Assembly: GCF_002104515.1 (NCBI RefSeq)
Contig: NZ_NBOE01000005.1
Span: 227,216 to 291,215, forward strand
Direction: 5' to 3'
Length of the DNA: 64,000 nucleotides
Source of the DNA: Colwellia polaris
GTDB taxonomy: Bacteria > Pseudomonadota > Gammaproteobacteria > Enterobacterales > Alteromonadaceae
Under the pieces are notes generated by a model. It was not told the origin of the DNA. It did not search any database and saw nothing but the letters and a program-made list of their open reading frames with translations. The position numbers and the translations under genes are program-made. This document shows, one piece after another, positions 39,701 to 47,319 of the stretch. Each line of letters starts with the position of its first letter. Positions within the stretch are counted from its first letter, which is position 1.

Positions 39701-39925
39701 AGAAAGCATCGCAGTGGTCATTGGGTAAGTTACTTGGTCTTCAACCACTTGTGGCGCTTGTCCGGGATAACTTGTTTTTATAATAACTTGCACGTCAGAT
39801 AAATCTGGCAGTGCATCAATCGGCGTTTTACTGACCGAAAACAAACCTACACCCACCAATAAAACCGTTGCCAATAACACCAAAAAGCGATTAACAATCG
39901 ACCAGCGAATAATAGCAGTAATCAT
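36785..39925 (-). CDS. cusA: Heavy-metal RND efflux pump, CusA type
   Basis: 1,046 residues (E. coli CusA 1,047). Inner-membrane trimeric proton-driven pump that drives Cu+/Ag+ from periplasm and cytosol through CusC. It begins MITAIIRWSIVNRFLV and has PIDALPDLSDVQVIIKTSYPGQAPQVVEDQVTYP, the classic HME-RND start. Methionines in the porter domain (in DPAPLTMIETF and KTRIDMLATGIKTP) correspond to the CusA copper site region. Twelve helices are seen with the usual two large periplasmic loops. AGGAG precedes the ATG, 17 bases after cusB. Confidence 0.94.
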   Translation of the reverse strand: MITAIIRWSIVNRFLVLLATVLLVGVGLFSVSKTPIDALPDLSDVQVIIKTSYPGQAPQVVEDQVTYPMTTAMLSVPGAVTVRGYSFFGDSYVYVIFDEDTDLYWARSRVLEYLSQVAPSLPSDARPQLGPDATGVGWVYLYALTDTTGQHDLSQLRSIQDWFLKFELQTVPGVSEVTALGGMVKQYQVNVNPDKLRAYGIPLSLIQTAIKQGNQEIGASVVEMAEAEYMVRATGYIKGVEDLEHIPLGLNKNGTPLLLKHVADIGTGPQMRRGIAELNGKGETVGGIVVMRFGENAQQVINGVKAKLEKLKKGLPDGVEIVPVYDRSALIERAVDNLAFKLLEEFGVVALVCIIFLFHVRSSLVAIISLPVGILTAFIIMHIQGLNANIMSLGGIAIAIGAMIDGAIVMIENMHKHMEKTPLTKENRWQIVADSASEVGPALFFSLLIITVSFVPVFTLEAQEGRMFAPLAFTKTYAMAASAALAITLVPVLMGYFIRGKVLPEHKNPVNRFLTFIYMPALKAVLNFPKVTLFVALIVLAIGIYPINKVGSEFIPPLDEGDLMYMPTTYPGISIGKARQLLQQTDKLIKTVPEVKTVFGKVGRAETATDPAPLTMIETFIQFKPQDQWRAGVTAESLKKELDALVKLPGVTNAWVMPIKTRIDMLATGIKTPVGIKVAGPDLSVIQDIGLQLETILKTVPGTTSVYAERVAGGRYIKVDIQRLKAARYGLNIADIQQVVATAIGGMNVTQTVERLERYPVNVRYLQDYRDSPEQLSILPLVTPNGQRIALGDVANIYIEEGPPGIKSENARLNGWSYVDIEGVDVGTYVEAAKEVVAEQLVLPAGYSVTWAGQYEYMQRAKAKLAYVVPLTLFIIVILLYLNFRNVIEVAMIMGTLPLAMVGSIWLMYLEGFNFSVAVGVGFIALAGVAVEIGVIMLVYLNQAYKTMLEDHSSKNITTTKADLFQAVLHGAGMRVRPVMMTAAAIIVGLLPILYGTGTGSEVMSRIAAPMVGGMLSAVILTLLVLPALFYLWRCSSINARDCKNK

Positions 39926-39942
39926 TTTGTCTTTACTCCTGG

Positions 39943-41823
39943 TTAGTGGTTTGAATGATCAATCGGAGCTACGTTCAACGCAGCTTCAGAATTGTTTTTT
40001 TCAGTTTTTGACAATGTTGAAAAATTAGACAATGGCGAAATATCAATAATAACGAAGTCTCCATCACGTATTTCAAAGGTAAAGCTCACTTGCATGCCTT
40101 CGTTGAAATTCGCTAAACTAACATTTTTGGCCGTTATAAAATCTACCGTTGCCGCAGGTCTATTCCATTTTTCAATTGCTGAGCGACTGATATTGATCAT
40201 ACCGTGATCTTTCATCAGTGAATTAATGGTGCCTGTAACTGTGGCTGAACTGACTTTCTTAATCGATTCGTTTTCCATGTCACTACCCATTTCCATTGCA
40301 CTATCCATTGCACTAGGAGTATCAGGAATATGAATATTGGAAATTATGTAATCGCCTTCTGCGGTTTTACTGATTTCTACATGTAAAGTTAACCCAAGCT
40401 TTAAGCGTGAGAAATCAACGCTATCAATAACAAGAAAGTCCATAACCATTTCAGGCCAGTCCCACTGAGGAATAGCTTCATGCTCAAGCGTTAACATCTT
40501 GTGCCCTGCCATAAGGTTGGTTATTTCACCTTGTACCCAAACCGATACCGGCATTGGTTCTTCACTAGCTGTAGCATCACTTCCTTCGTTTTCAGAATAC
40601 ATACGCTTAAAATCTGATGATTTACTTGATTCTGAATCCAATAAAAATTGTGCTGAACTCACCACCTTATCGCCTTCACTCAGACCAGTAATAATTTCAA
40701 CATTTTCATTGTCATATCGACCTACCGTTACCGCAATTGATTTAAAACTGCCTTCACCTAAGGCAAGAACAACACGATCTTGTTTACCGGTTCGTATCAA
40801 TGCTTCTTTAGGAATAAGCAAGGTGTTATCTGCGTCTGTTGAGTGAATAGCAATTTGTGCGAACATATTAGGTTTAAAAGCACCTTTTTCATTACTAAAA
40901 CGTAACCTAAGTTTTACCGTTCTGGTTTTAACATCTAAAGTTGGATAAATTAAATCAACTTGCCCTTGCCATGACTGTCCCGGTAAATAATCTAAAGTCA
41001 TGGTCACAGGTGCGCCTGCCTTAACTTGATTAGCTTGGCGCTCAAATACTTCTGCTTCCACCCAAACCTGCGATAAATCGGCAATAGACATAACCGTTAA
41101 TCCCGGTTGAACATAAAACCCTTCACGGATATTCAATGTTTCAACCACCCCGTTTTGTGGCGAATAAAAGGTAATGGTTTGCTGTACCTGTTTGGTTTTT
41201 ATCAGCTGAGATATTGCTGACTGAGGAATTTGTAACGCTAATAAACGATTTTCAGCGGCTTTTATTAGCTGACGATTACTACGGTTGAGCGCCAACACTA
41301 ACTCTTCTTGAGCATTGACTAGCTCTGGCGAATAAATTTCATACAGCGCTTGGTTTTTTGTTACCGATTCACCTACCGCTTGAACGTAAAGCTTTTCTAC
41401 CCAGCCTTCTACCCTTGGATGAATATGCACCATTTTTTCTTCATCGTAAGCAATATAACCAACGGTATTTATTTCAGCATGTAAGGGCTTTATTTTTGCC
41501 GTAGAAGTTCTAACGCCTAAATTATTTATCACATCAGAAGAAATACGAATGGTACCAACACCTGCATCTGGACCTTGGTTGCTATCTTGGTATACCGGCA
41601 CCAAATCCATACCCATGGGGGATTTGCCTGCTTTGTCTCTTCTATAATTAGCATCCATAGGCGCAACCCAATATAGCGGTTTATCTTTTGCTGACGATGC
41701 TGATGGCTCTTTTCCATTGCTTTCTGCAAAAAGATAAGAGAAAGCAGCACCAGTAATTAATCCACCCAATAAGATGCCAAAAGCAACCGGCTTGAATAGG
41801 TTTTTATTGATTGTATTACTCAT
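39943..41823 (-). CDS. cusB: CusB-type periplasmic adaptor with two C-terminal CusF-like domains
   Basis: 626 residues, about 220 longer than E. coli CusB (407). After a signal/anchor helix comes a heavy-metal-binding domain (YWVAPMDANYRRD, SPMGMDLVPVY, about 50-75), then barrel-sandwich, alpha-hairpin and beta-barrel adaptor parts to about 400. Two OB-fold CusF-like modules follow. The first (about 425-500) keeps the ligand set H in LEHEAIPQW, W and M in WDWPEMVMDF. The second (about 530-605) has S for H and reads KWNRPAATVDF, so both methionines are lost. The gene overlaps cusC by eight bases. It links CusA to CusC and probably supplies copper to the pump itself. Confidence 0.92.
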   Translation of the reverse strand: MSNTINKNLFKPVAFGILLGGLITGAAFSYLFAESNGKEPSASSAKDKPLYWVAPMDANYRRDKAGKSPMGMDLVPVYQDSNQGPDAGVGTIRISSDVINNLGVRTSTAKIKPLHAEINTVGYIAYDEEKMVHIHPRVEGWVEKLYVQAVGESVTKNQALYEIYSPELVNAQEELVLALNRSNRQLIKAAENRLLALQIPQSAISQLIKTKQVQQTITFYSPQNGVVETLNIREGFYVQPGLTVMSIADLSQVWVEAEVFERQANQVKAGAPVTMTLDYLPGQSWQGQVDLIYPTLDVKTRTVKLRLRFSNEKGAFKPNMFAQIAIHSTDADNTLLIPKEALIRTGKQDRVVLALGEGSFKSIAVTVGRYDNENVEIITGLSEGDKVVSSAQFLLDSESSKSSDFKRMYSENEGSDATASEEPMPVSVWVQGEITNLMAGHKMLTLEHEAIPQWDWPEMVMDFLVIDSVDFSRLKLGLTLHVEISKTAEGDYIISNIHIPDTPSAMDSAMEMGSDMENESIKKVSSATVTGTINSLMKDHGMINISRSAIEKWNRPAATVDFITAKNVSLANFNEGMQVSFTFEIRDGDFVIIDISPLSNFSTLSKTEKNNSEAALNVAPIDHSNH

Positions 41824-43279
41824 TAATTAACTCCGAAACAACAGCGACTTGGCCGCTATTGTTGATAATTTTACTACCGTGTGAGCTTGCGGTGTTGAGG
41901 TTACCCATAAAGAGATAGTTAAGTTCTAAACGTATTTTCTGCTCTTCAACATTAAGTGTTAACTCGTCTATTTCGCTATTCAGCACCGCAATACGTGAAC
42001 GAACCACTTCAGAGAAGTCGCCATCGTCATTGGTATAAGCTGACAACGATGCTTGGGCTTGGTCATGAACTTGCGGTAACAACTTGTTTTTATATAAGTC
42101 TTGGCGCTGTTTTAAGCTGACAAGTTGACCTTTTGCACTGGCATAAGATGCCATCAATTCACGCAGTAACAATATTTTTTCAGTTTTTATCGATTCTGAC
42201 TCGTATATAGCAGACTCACGCTCTTTATCTTGTTTATTTTCAGTAAAAAGTGGCAAGTCGAAGGTTACACCAACTGAAAATAAATCAGCGCGACTACTCC
42301 CCATTGCATCGTCTGCACGATAACCATAACTGGCATTTACTCCCCATTGCGCTTTATATTTTTGCTCAGCTAATGAAATACCTGCAGAAGTAGCCGCTAT
42401 TTTTTTCTCAACAGCCAAAACCGCGGGATGATAAGAAAAGTAAGGCAGCAGTGCCATAGGTTTAAGCCACTGTTGTTGCCAAACTAAATCGGCATTTATT
42501 AACGCTATCTCGGGCAATTTAGGGTGAGTAATAATGTTATGAAGAGAAAAGTCAGACGCTGAAATTGCTGAATCCATTGAGCTCTCTACACGAGAAAACT
42601 GACTTAACCACTGCGAAATCATGCCCTGATAGCGATTTTGTTGCTGCGTTAATACATTTAATCTGTCATCTAAACGGGTAAGTTCTAGCTGTGAGCGCAC
42701 AATATCTTGTTGGCGAGTTTTACCTAATGCTGATGAATAACTCACTTGTGCAACTTCTGCTAATTGTTCGAAAAGCGATCTGTTTTTTTCGATTAACGCG
42801 ATACTTTGTTGCACGCGATAAACATCTAGCCATAAACTACCAACCGTTACGGCTACTTGTCCTTCACGATTTGCCCTTTGAAAAGGCAAGGCTTCACTTT
42901 GGGTTTTTAATTGACCACTTTTTATCGCTAAGCTATCACCGCGAGGAAACAACTGAGCAACGCCAAATTTTGCTTGGGTCATACCCTCTTGAGCAAAGTC
43001 AAAACCATTCACCGGCAAGTTAGCTAAACTGATAGAGACCATAGGATCAGGCAAGGTATTGGCCGCTTGGCTCATTAACTCAATCGCATTTTGCTTATGC
43101 ACGTTGCCCATTAACCAAGGGTCGTTTTTCTGCGCTGTTTTAATGGCATTTTCAAATGATAAAGTAACGCCTTTATTGTAATCTGTTGCGCTTGCTGTAT
43201 GAATATATAAAACAGAAAACACTAGAAAACTAAGACGAAATTTAATGTTAAATTTAAACTTCTTACTTTGCTTAGCCAT
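41816..43279 (-). CDS. cusC: TolC-family outer-membrane channel, CusC type
   Basis: 487 residues. Signal segment near residues 14-31 (LSFLVFSVLYIHTASA). Two tandem outer-membrane efflux domains with long coiled-coil helices are seen (residues 40-250 and 270-470). It forms the exit duct for CusBA. It is first of the cusCBA operon, with AGGAGC before the ATG, and its stop overlaps cusB by eight bases (ATGAGTAA). An inverted repeat TACCCC-N5-GGGGTA lies 86 bases upstream. Confidence 0.9.
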   Translation of the reverse strand: MAKQSKKFKFNIKFRLSFLVFSVLYIHTASATDYNKGVTLSFENAIKTAQKNDPWLMGNVHKQNAIELMSQAANTLPDPMVSISLANLPVNGFDFAQEGMTQAKFGVAQLFPRGDSLAIKSGQLKTQSEALPFQRANREGQVAVTVGSLWLDVYRVQQSIALIEKNRSLFEQLAEVAQVSYSSALGKTRQQDIVRSQLELTRLDDRLNVLTQQQNRYQGMISQWLSQFSRVESSMDSAISASDFSLHNIITHPKLPEIALINADLVWQQQWLKPMALLPYFSYHPAVLAVEKKIAATSAGISLAEQKYKAQWGVNASYGYRADDAMGSSRADLFSVGVTFDLPLFTENKQDKERESAIYESESIKTEKILLLRELMASYASAKGQLVSLKQRQDLYKNKLLPQVHDQAQASLSAYTNDDGDFSEVVRSRIAVLNSEIDELTLNVEEQKIRLELNYLFMGNLNTASSHGSKIINNSGQVAVVSELINE

Positions 43280-43364
43280 TAAAATTGCTCCTGATCATTT
43301 TTAAACATAATTTTAAATAAAACTATTACCATAATTTTTAACATATCTATTATTTAACGATCAT

Positions 43365-43381
43365 TACCCCGAATTGGGGTA
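43365..43381. promoter_or_regulatory. Inverted repeat upstream of cusC
   Basis: TACCCC-GAATT-GGGGTA, a perfect dyad about 85 bases before the cusC start, next to a TTGAT sequence on the minus strand. It is in the right place for a copper-responsive operator, but matches no consensus I can name with confidence. Confidence 0.5.
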
Positions 43382-43511
43382 TCAATTATTGTGTTAAAAA
43401 AGGTTATTTTTAAGGCGTGAAAAGTAATTTGTATAAATTACGCGCAAAAAAACTAACGACTCTCTAGGTTTTATAAATGCAGCCTAAATTCTGGACACAC
43501 TTATGCTGTAG

Positions 43512-43949
43512 CTAGCTAGATATTGGCGGACGGTAAAGAGATGTGCTTTGTTGGCTTAAAGCCACACTGGAGGTATTTAGTATTTTCTCTGGATTAAGAA
43601 TAAAAAGGTTTGGCGCTAAACTATTGATAATGCTTGCAACATTCGAACAACCACCGGTATAGCACTGACAGTTTTTGTTACAACAGTCTTGATTTGAACT
43701 TTCATCTGAATCAGAAGAGGTTCCTGACATATTGTGCATACTATGATCCATCATAGACATCATATTTTGGGGCGATGAATCTGAGTTTAGTTCTGTACTT
43801 ACTTCTTTATCTAATGCAGAACTCATATTCATCATACCCAACATTTGATAAGACATAATAGTAGACGCGATTGCCTGACCCACAAAGGCCATACAAACGA
43901 TCAGAACTATTGATGTTTTAGCTAATGATTTTGCGTAGTATGCGAACAC
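43512..43949 (-). CDS. Small exported Met/Cys-rich protein upstream of cusCBA
   Basis: 145 residues from GTG 43949 (GGAA upstream). An N-terminal hydrophobic signal (TSIVLIVCMAFVGQAIAS) leads to a region with many methionines and histidines (MMSMMDHSMHNMSG), an acidic serine stretch, then a cysteine cluster CCNKNCQCYTGGC and a C-terminal LYRPPISS. This layout resembles CopL/DUF2946-like small copper proteins that precede copper resistance operons. It is 232 bases upstream of cusC on the same strand. Periplasmic copper binding is likely; the exact role is not known. Confidence 0.7.
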   Translation of the reverse strand: MFAYYAKSLAKTSIVLIVCMAFVGQAIASTIMSYQMLGMMNMSSALDKEVSTELNSDSSPQNMMSMMDHSMHNMSGTSSDSDESSNQDCCNKNCQCYTGGCSNVASIINSLAPNLFILNPEKILNTSSVALSQQSTSLYRPPISS

Positions 43950-44375
43950 AGGTGTTCCAAAAAGAGAATAATTAGCGGAATGGTCGCACAGCTACGGGTT
44001 ATATTCAACGAAATCATCTTTTTCTAGTGAATAAACTTACCGCCCGTGATAAAAAATTATGTAATTAATTAACATCGATACAAACAAACGGTTTATTATA
44101 GCGCCGCTTTGAAAAGAATGGTTATAAAGCCTAACGTACAAGATTATTAACTAACTTTAATAGTGCATATACGCTTTTTCATAAGCTATTACACCTATTC
44201 GTTAATCGTTACAAAATTAAGCTTATTGCAGGGTAAACGTATTATTATTCCTAGAAAAAGTGCTGAGACACTCCAACCACACAGCGTCTCGCCATACCAA
44301 CCTAACCTTTTGTTATATGTTAATAATTAACAAACCTAAATCAATATATTAACGCTTTTTACTTGGAAATTTAAA
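43950..44375. other. Intergenic region upstream of mntP, no manganese riboswitch seen
   Basis: 426 bases between divergent genes. A weak stem GAGAC...GTCTC lies at about 44261-44292. The conserved core of the yybP-ykoY manganese riboswitch, which often precedes mntP, was searched for by eye and not found. No MntR palindrome was recognised either. Confidence 0.4.
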
Positions 44376-44915
44376 ATGTTTGAAATTGTTATTCTATCGT
44401 TAGCTTTAAGTATGGATGCTTTCGCAGTTTCTATAGGTTTAGGCGCTAAGCATACCCAAAAAACTAATAATCTCGCCATTTCTTGCGGATTGTATTTTGG
44501 TTTTTTCCAAGGGTTAATGCCATTAATTGGTTATATGGGCGGTCGAGGGGTTTTAGGTTGGGTGGAGTCGTACGCGCCTTGGATTGCCTTCTTACTATTA
44601 ATATTAATTGGCGGAAAAATGATTTATGAATCACTTTCGCACGGTATTGAAAATGATATAGCAAAAATCACCCATAGGATCATGCTGGTGCTTGCCATAG
44701 CAACAAGTATTGACGCTATGGCTGCTGGGTTTTCGTTAACCCTACTAGATATCAACCCGTTAATTGCTTGTGCAACCATAGGCTTTACCACACTATTTTT
44801 CAGTGTGTTAGGGGTTTTTATTGGCGCAAAAAGTGGCACATGGCTTGAAAGCAAAGCTGAACTCTTAGGTGGTGTTGTTTTAATTCTTATTGCGATAAAA
44901 ATATTATTTATTTAA
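44376..44915 (+). CDS. mntP: Manganese efflux pump
   Basis: 179 residues (E. coli MntP 188). Six helices in two inverted halves; the two conserved metal-site segments are [17 protein letters not shown] near residue 8 and the second-half [13 protein letters not shown] near 108. It exports Mn2+ from the cytosol. It stands alone upstream of a two-component system, with no sign of co-transcription (gap about 137 bases). Confidence 0.93.
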   Translation: MFEIVILSLALSMDAFAVSIGLGAKHTQKTNNLAISCGLYFGFFQGLMPLIGYMGGRGVLGWVESYAPWIAFLLLILIGGKMIYESLSHGIENDIAKITHRIMLVLAIATSIDAMAAGFSLTLLDINPLIACATIGFTTLFFSVLGVFIGAKSGTWLESKAELLGGVVLILIAIKILFI

Positions 44916-44921
44916 AGCATA

Positions 44922-44938
44922 ATTAATTCAATCTTAAC
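44922..44938 (+). promoter_or_regulatory. Possible PmrA-type box upstream of the response-regulator gene
   Basis: ATTAAT-TCAAT-CTTAAC: two hexamers in direct orientation with a five-base spacer, as in PmrA-type boxes (YTTAAK-N5-YTTAAK), with one mismatch in each half. It lies 115 bases before the regulator start, so autoregulation is possible. Confidence 0.4.
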
Positions 44939-45052
44939 TAAGTTAGGGCTCAAATAAAAAACAAATATCTCGGTAATTTTATTGCAATATTCAGCTAATC
45001 TTAAGTTTAGTCTGGTATGTTATTAGCACTATATTTTTATTGCGAATTGCTT

Positions 45053-45718
45053 GTGAAAGTTTTAATTATTGAAGATTCAACATCTTTGAGAAGAAGTTTA
45101 AAGATTGGCTTATCTAATCTAGGTTATACCGTAGATGACACCGGCGACGGTTCTGAGGGCTTAAGTATGGCACTCTCTGGCGACTATTCTCTTCTTATAC
45201 TCGATTTAATGCTGCCATCGGTTGACGGTACCTCAATTCTAAAAGCGATAAGAAAAGCAAATAAAGATCTTCGGGTTCTTATATTATCAGCACGCGATTT
45301 AACCGAAGATAAAATTGAAGGCTTACTTAATGGCGCTGATGACTACCTCACCAAGCCGTTTTCTTTTGATGAACTACATGTTCGACTACTTTGCTTAATG
45401 CGCAGAGGCTCATTAAACGTTAATGACAACACTATTAACATAGGCATGTTTTCATTGGATCTGCACTTAAAACAACTTTTTTGTGATGGCGTAGATACAA
45501 ACTTAACCCCCAATGAATATAAATTAGTGGAATGTCTTTTTAGTAATCAAGGTAAAGTTATATCACCAGAGAAATTAAGTGAATACTTAGCTGGACAATA
45601 CGACGCCATCGCAAAAAACTCAATTGAGGCGCATTTATCTACAGCGCGTAAAAAAGTTAAGTCGCTTGGTTACGATTTACCCATTAAAACTAAGCGTGGC
45701 TTCGGCTATTTTTGTTGA
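45053..45718 (+). CDS. OmpR-family response regulator, PmrA/QseB-like
   Basis: 221 residues from GTG 45053, chosen because regulators of this family begin directly at VKVLIIED; a frame-open ATG at 45017 would add 12 unusual residues and neither start has a strong ribosome site. Receiver domain with acidic pocket ED, phospho-acceptor D in LLILDLMLP and lysine in LTKPF; then a winged-helix DNA-binding domain ending in KTKRGFGYFC. The sensor kinase starts nine bases downstream. Tandem PmrA-like half-sites stand before eptA and before the LTA-synthase-like gene, suggesting its targets. Confidence 0.9.
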   Translation: MKVLIIEDSTSLRRSLKIGLSNLGYTVDDTGDGSEGLSMALSGDYSLLILDLMLPSVDGTSILKAIRKANKDLRVLILSARDLTEDKIEGLLNGADDYLTKPFSFDELHVRLLCLMRRGSLNVNDNTINIGMFSLDLHLKQLFCDGVDTNLTPNEYKLVECLFSNQGKVISPEKLSEYLAGQYDAIAKNSIEAHLSTARKKVKSLGYDLPIKTKRGFGYFC

Positions 45719-45727
45719 GATTAATGA

Positions 45728-47158
45728 ATGACTTCTATTAAAAAAAAGTTAAGCCGCTATATATCAATTTCGATATCGATATTATTAGTGTCGATACTAT
45801 TGATCACCGATATAGCGGTTGATAGCTGGATTGATGTTGAATTTGACCGAGCAATGACTAACAAGGCTAACTTGCTTACCACGCTAATAAGTGAAGATAG
45901 TGATGAAATACATGGTATTGAATTTGATTTCGCAGATGAATTTATGCCTGAATTTTCTGGTAATAATGATCCTGAATATTTTCAACTATGGCTTGATAAT
46001 AAGGTATTCGAACGTTCTAAAACATTAGCGTTGTTTGATATTAATGATCTCCCTCGAACAACAGTTAAATTAAACCAATCCGTTATTATTGACATAACCT
46101 TGCCTGATGGTCGCTCAGGTAGAATGTACTTTACTAAATTCAAACCTCAAATAGATACCGACGATAGAGAAGGTCTTGTTGATCTCCTCCAAGTAGTACA
46201 AAATCAAAAAACCATGGAGTTGGCTTACGCGGTGAGTAATGAAGGGTTAAACCAAATACTTTGGTTTGTTGATATTATTTTTATCTTAACTTCGCTTGCT
46301 GCTGTTTTCGCGGTTAGGTTAATTGTTTTTAAAGTTGTAGATCGCGGTTTAAAGCCTATTGAACAACTTAATAATGAGTTACAAAAAATCAATTTAAATT
46401 CTGAAATTAGTGCCATAAACACCGCCAATTTGCCAGACGAATTAATCGTAATTGCTAACGGTATTAATCATTTTATTCGAGAAAACAAAAACCTTTACTC
46501 GCGAGAAAAACGCATAACCTCAGATATTGCACATGAATTAAAAACACCCATAGCTGAGTTATTGAACTTAAGTGAAGTTGCCATTAAATTCCCACACGAG
46601 AAGCAATTATCTGATAATTTTAAAGTTGATGTTCTTAACATTACTGAGCGCTTACGCAATATTGTAAACAGCATACTCTTACTGCAAAAAAGCACGAATA
46701 GCATCAAGCTAGCAAAGCAAAAAATTGAACTAAAGCAATTAATTAATAACGTTATAAAAATTGAAAATAAAGCAAAGCGAACGATAAATTTCACTTTGGA
46801 TAAATCATGCGAAAGTATTCAAGCGAATGAGTTCGCATTAACAACCATTTTATGCAACTTAGTAAATAATGCACTTTTTTATAGCCCAGATAACACACCC
46901 ATTACTATTTCAGTGTTACCTCATTCTGAAAACAAGCAAGTTATCTTCAGCTTAACTAATGTTAGTGAACACCATTTTTCTGAACAAGATTTTGCCCTGT
47001 TTTTCGATCCTTTATGGCAAAAAGACGCTTCACGTACCTCAACTGACCGATATGGTTTAGGCTTAGCTATTGTTAAATCTTATTGTGAAAATATATCGGC
47101 CACTTTACAGGTTGCTATGTCAGCAGAAAAAGAAATAACCTTTACAATTATTATATAA
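45728..47158 (+). CDS. Sensor histidine kinase, partner of the PmrA-like regulator
   Basis: 476 residues. First membrane helix about 11-31, a periplasmic domain rich in acidic residues (SDEIHGIEFDFADEF near residues 56-72), second helix about 172-195, HAMP-like linker, then the dimer domain with H in SDIAHELKTPIAEL. The catalytic domain has N-box CNLVNNALFYSPD and G-box GLGLAIVKSY. The acidic periplasmic patch could bind cations or cationic peptides (inference). It forms an operon with the regulator. Confidence 0.9.
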   Translation: MTSIKKKLSRYISISISILLVSILLITDIAVDSWIDVEFDRAMTNKANLLTTLISEDSDEIHGIEFDFADEFMPEFSGNNDPEYFQLWLDNKVFERSKTLALFDINDLPRTTVKLNQSVIIDITLPDGRSGRMYFTKFKPQIDTDDREGLVDLLQVVQNQKTMELAYAVSNEGLNQILWFVDIIFILTSLAAVFAVRLIVFKVVDRGLKPIEQLNNELQKINLNSEISAINTANLPDELIVIANGINHFIRENKNLYSREKRITSDIAHELKTPIAELLNLSEVAIKFPHEKQLSDNFKVDVLNITERLRNIVNSILLLQKSTNSIKLAKQKIELKQLINNVIKIENKAKRTINFTLDKSCESIQANEFALTTILCNLVNNALFYSPDNTPITISVLPHSENKQVIFSLTNVSEHHFSEQDFALFFDPLWQKDASRTSTDRYGLGLAIVKSYCENISATLQVAMSAEKEITFTIII

Positions 47159-47227
47159 ATGCCAGGTTAATTAACAATAACTCAATAGCAAATAAGCATG
47201 GCATATAAACGATATACTTAACGAAAT

Positions 47228-47277
47228 GTTAAGTTTATTCTAAGCTAAATATCAGTTTTCCCTAAGCACTTCTTAAG
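47228..47277 (+). promoter_or_regulatory. Two PmrA-type boxes upstream of eptA
   Basis: Box one is GTTAAG-TTTAT-TCTAAG (47228-47244). Box two is CCTAAG-CACTT-CTTAAG (47261-47277). Both have the five-base spacer of PmrA-type direct repeats, and they are 33 bases, three helical turns, apart. A TATAAA -10 candidate starts 15 bases after box two, the usual geometry for activation. Confidence 0.7.
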
Positions 47278-47319
47278 GTTAGCTAATTAACATATAAACA
47301 CTGACTAATAAGTGTTTAT

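Noticed and set aside
43950..44375. Manganese (yybP-ykoY) riboswitch upstream of mntP
   Set aside because: The conserved core segments and paired helices of that class were not found by eye; a covariance-model search would settle it.
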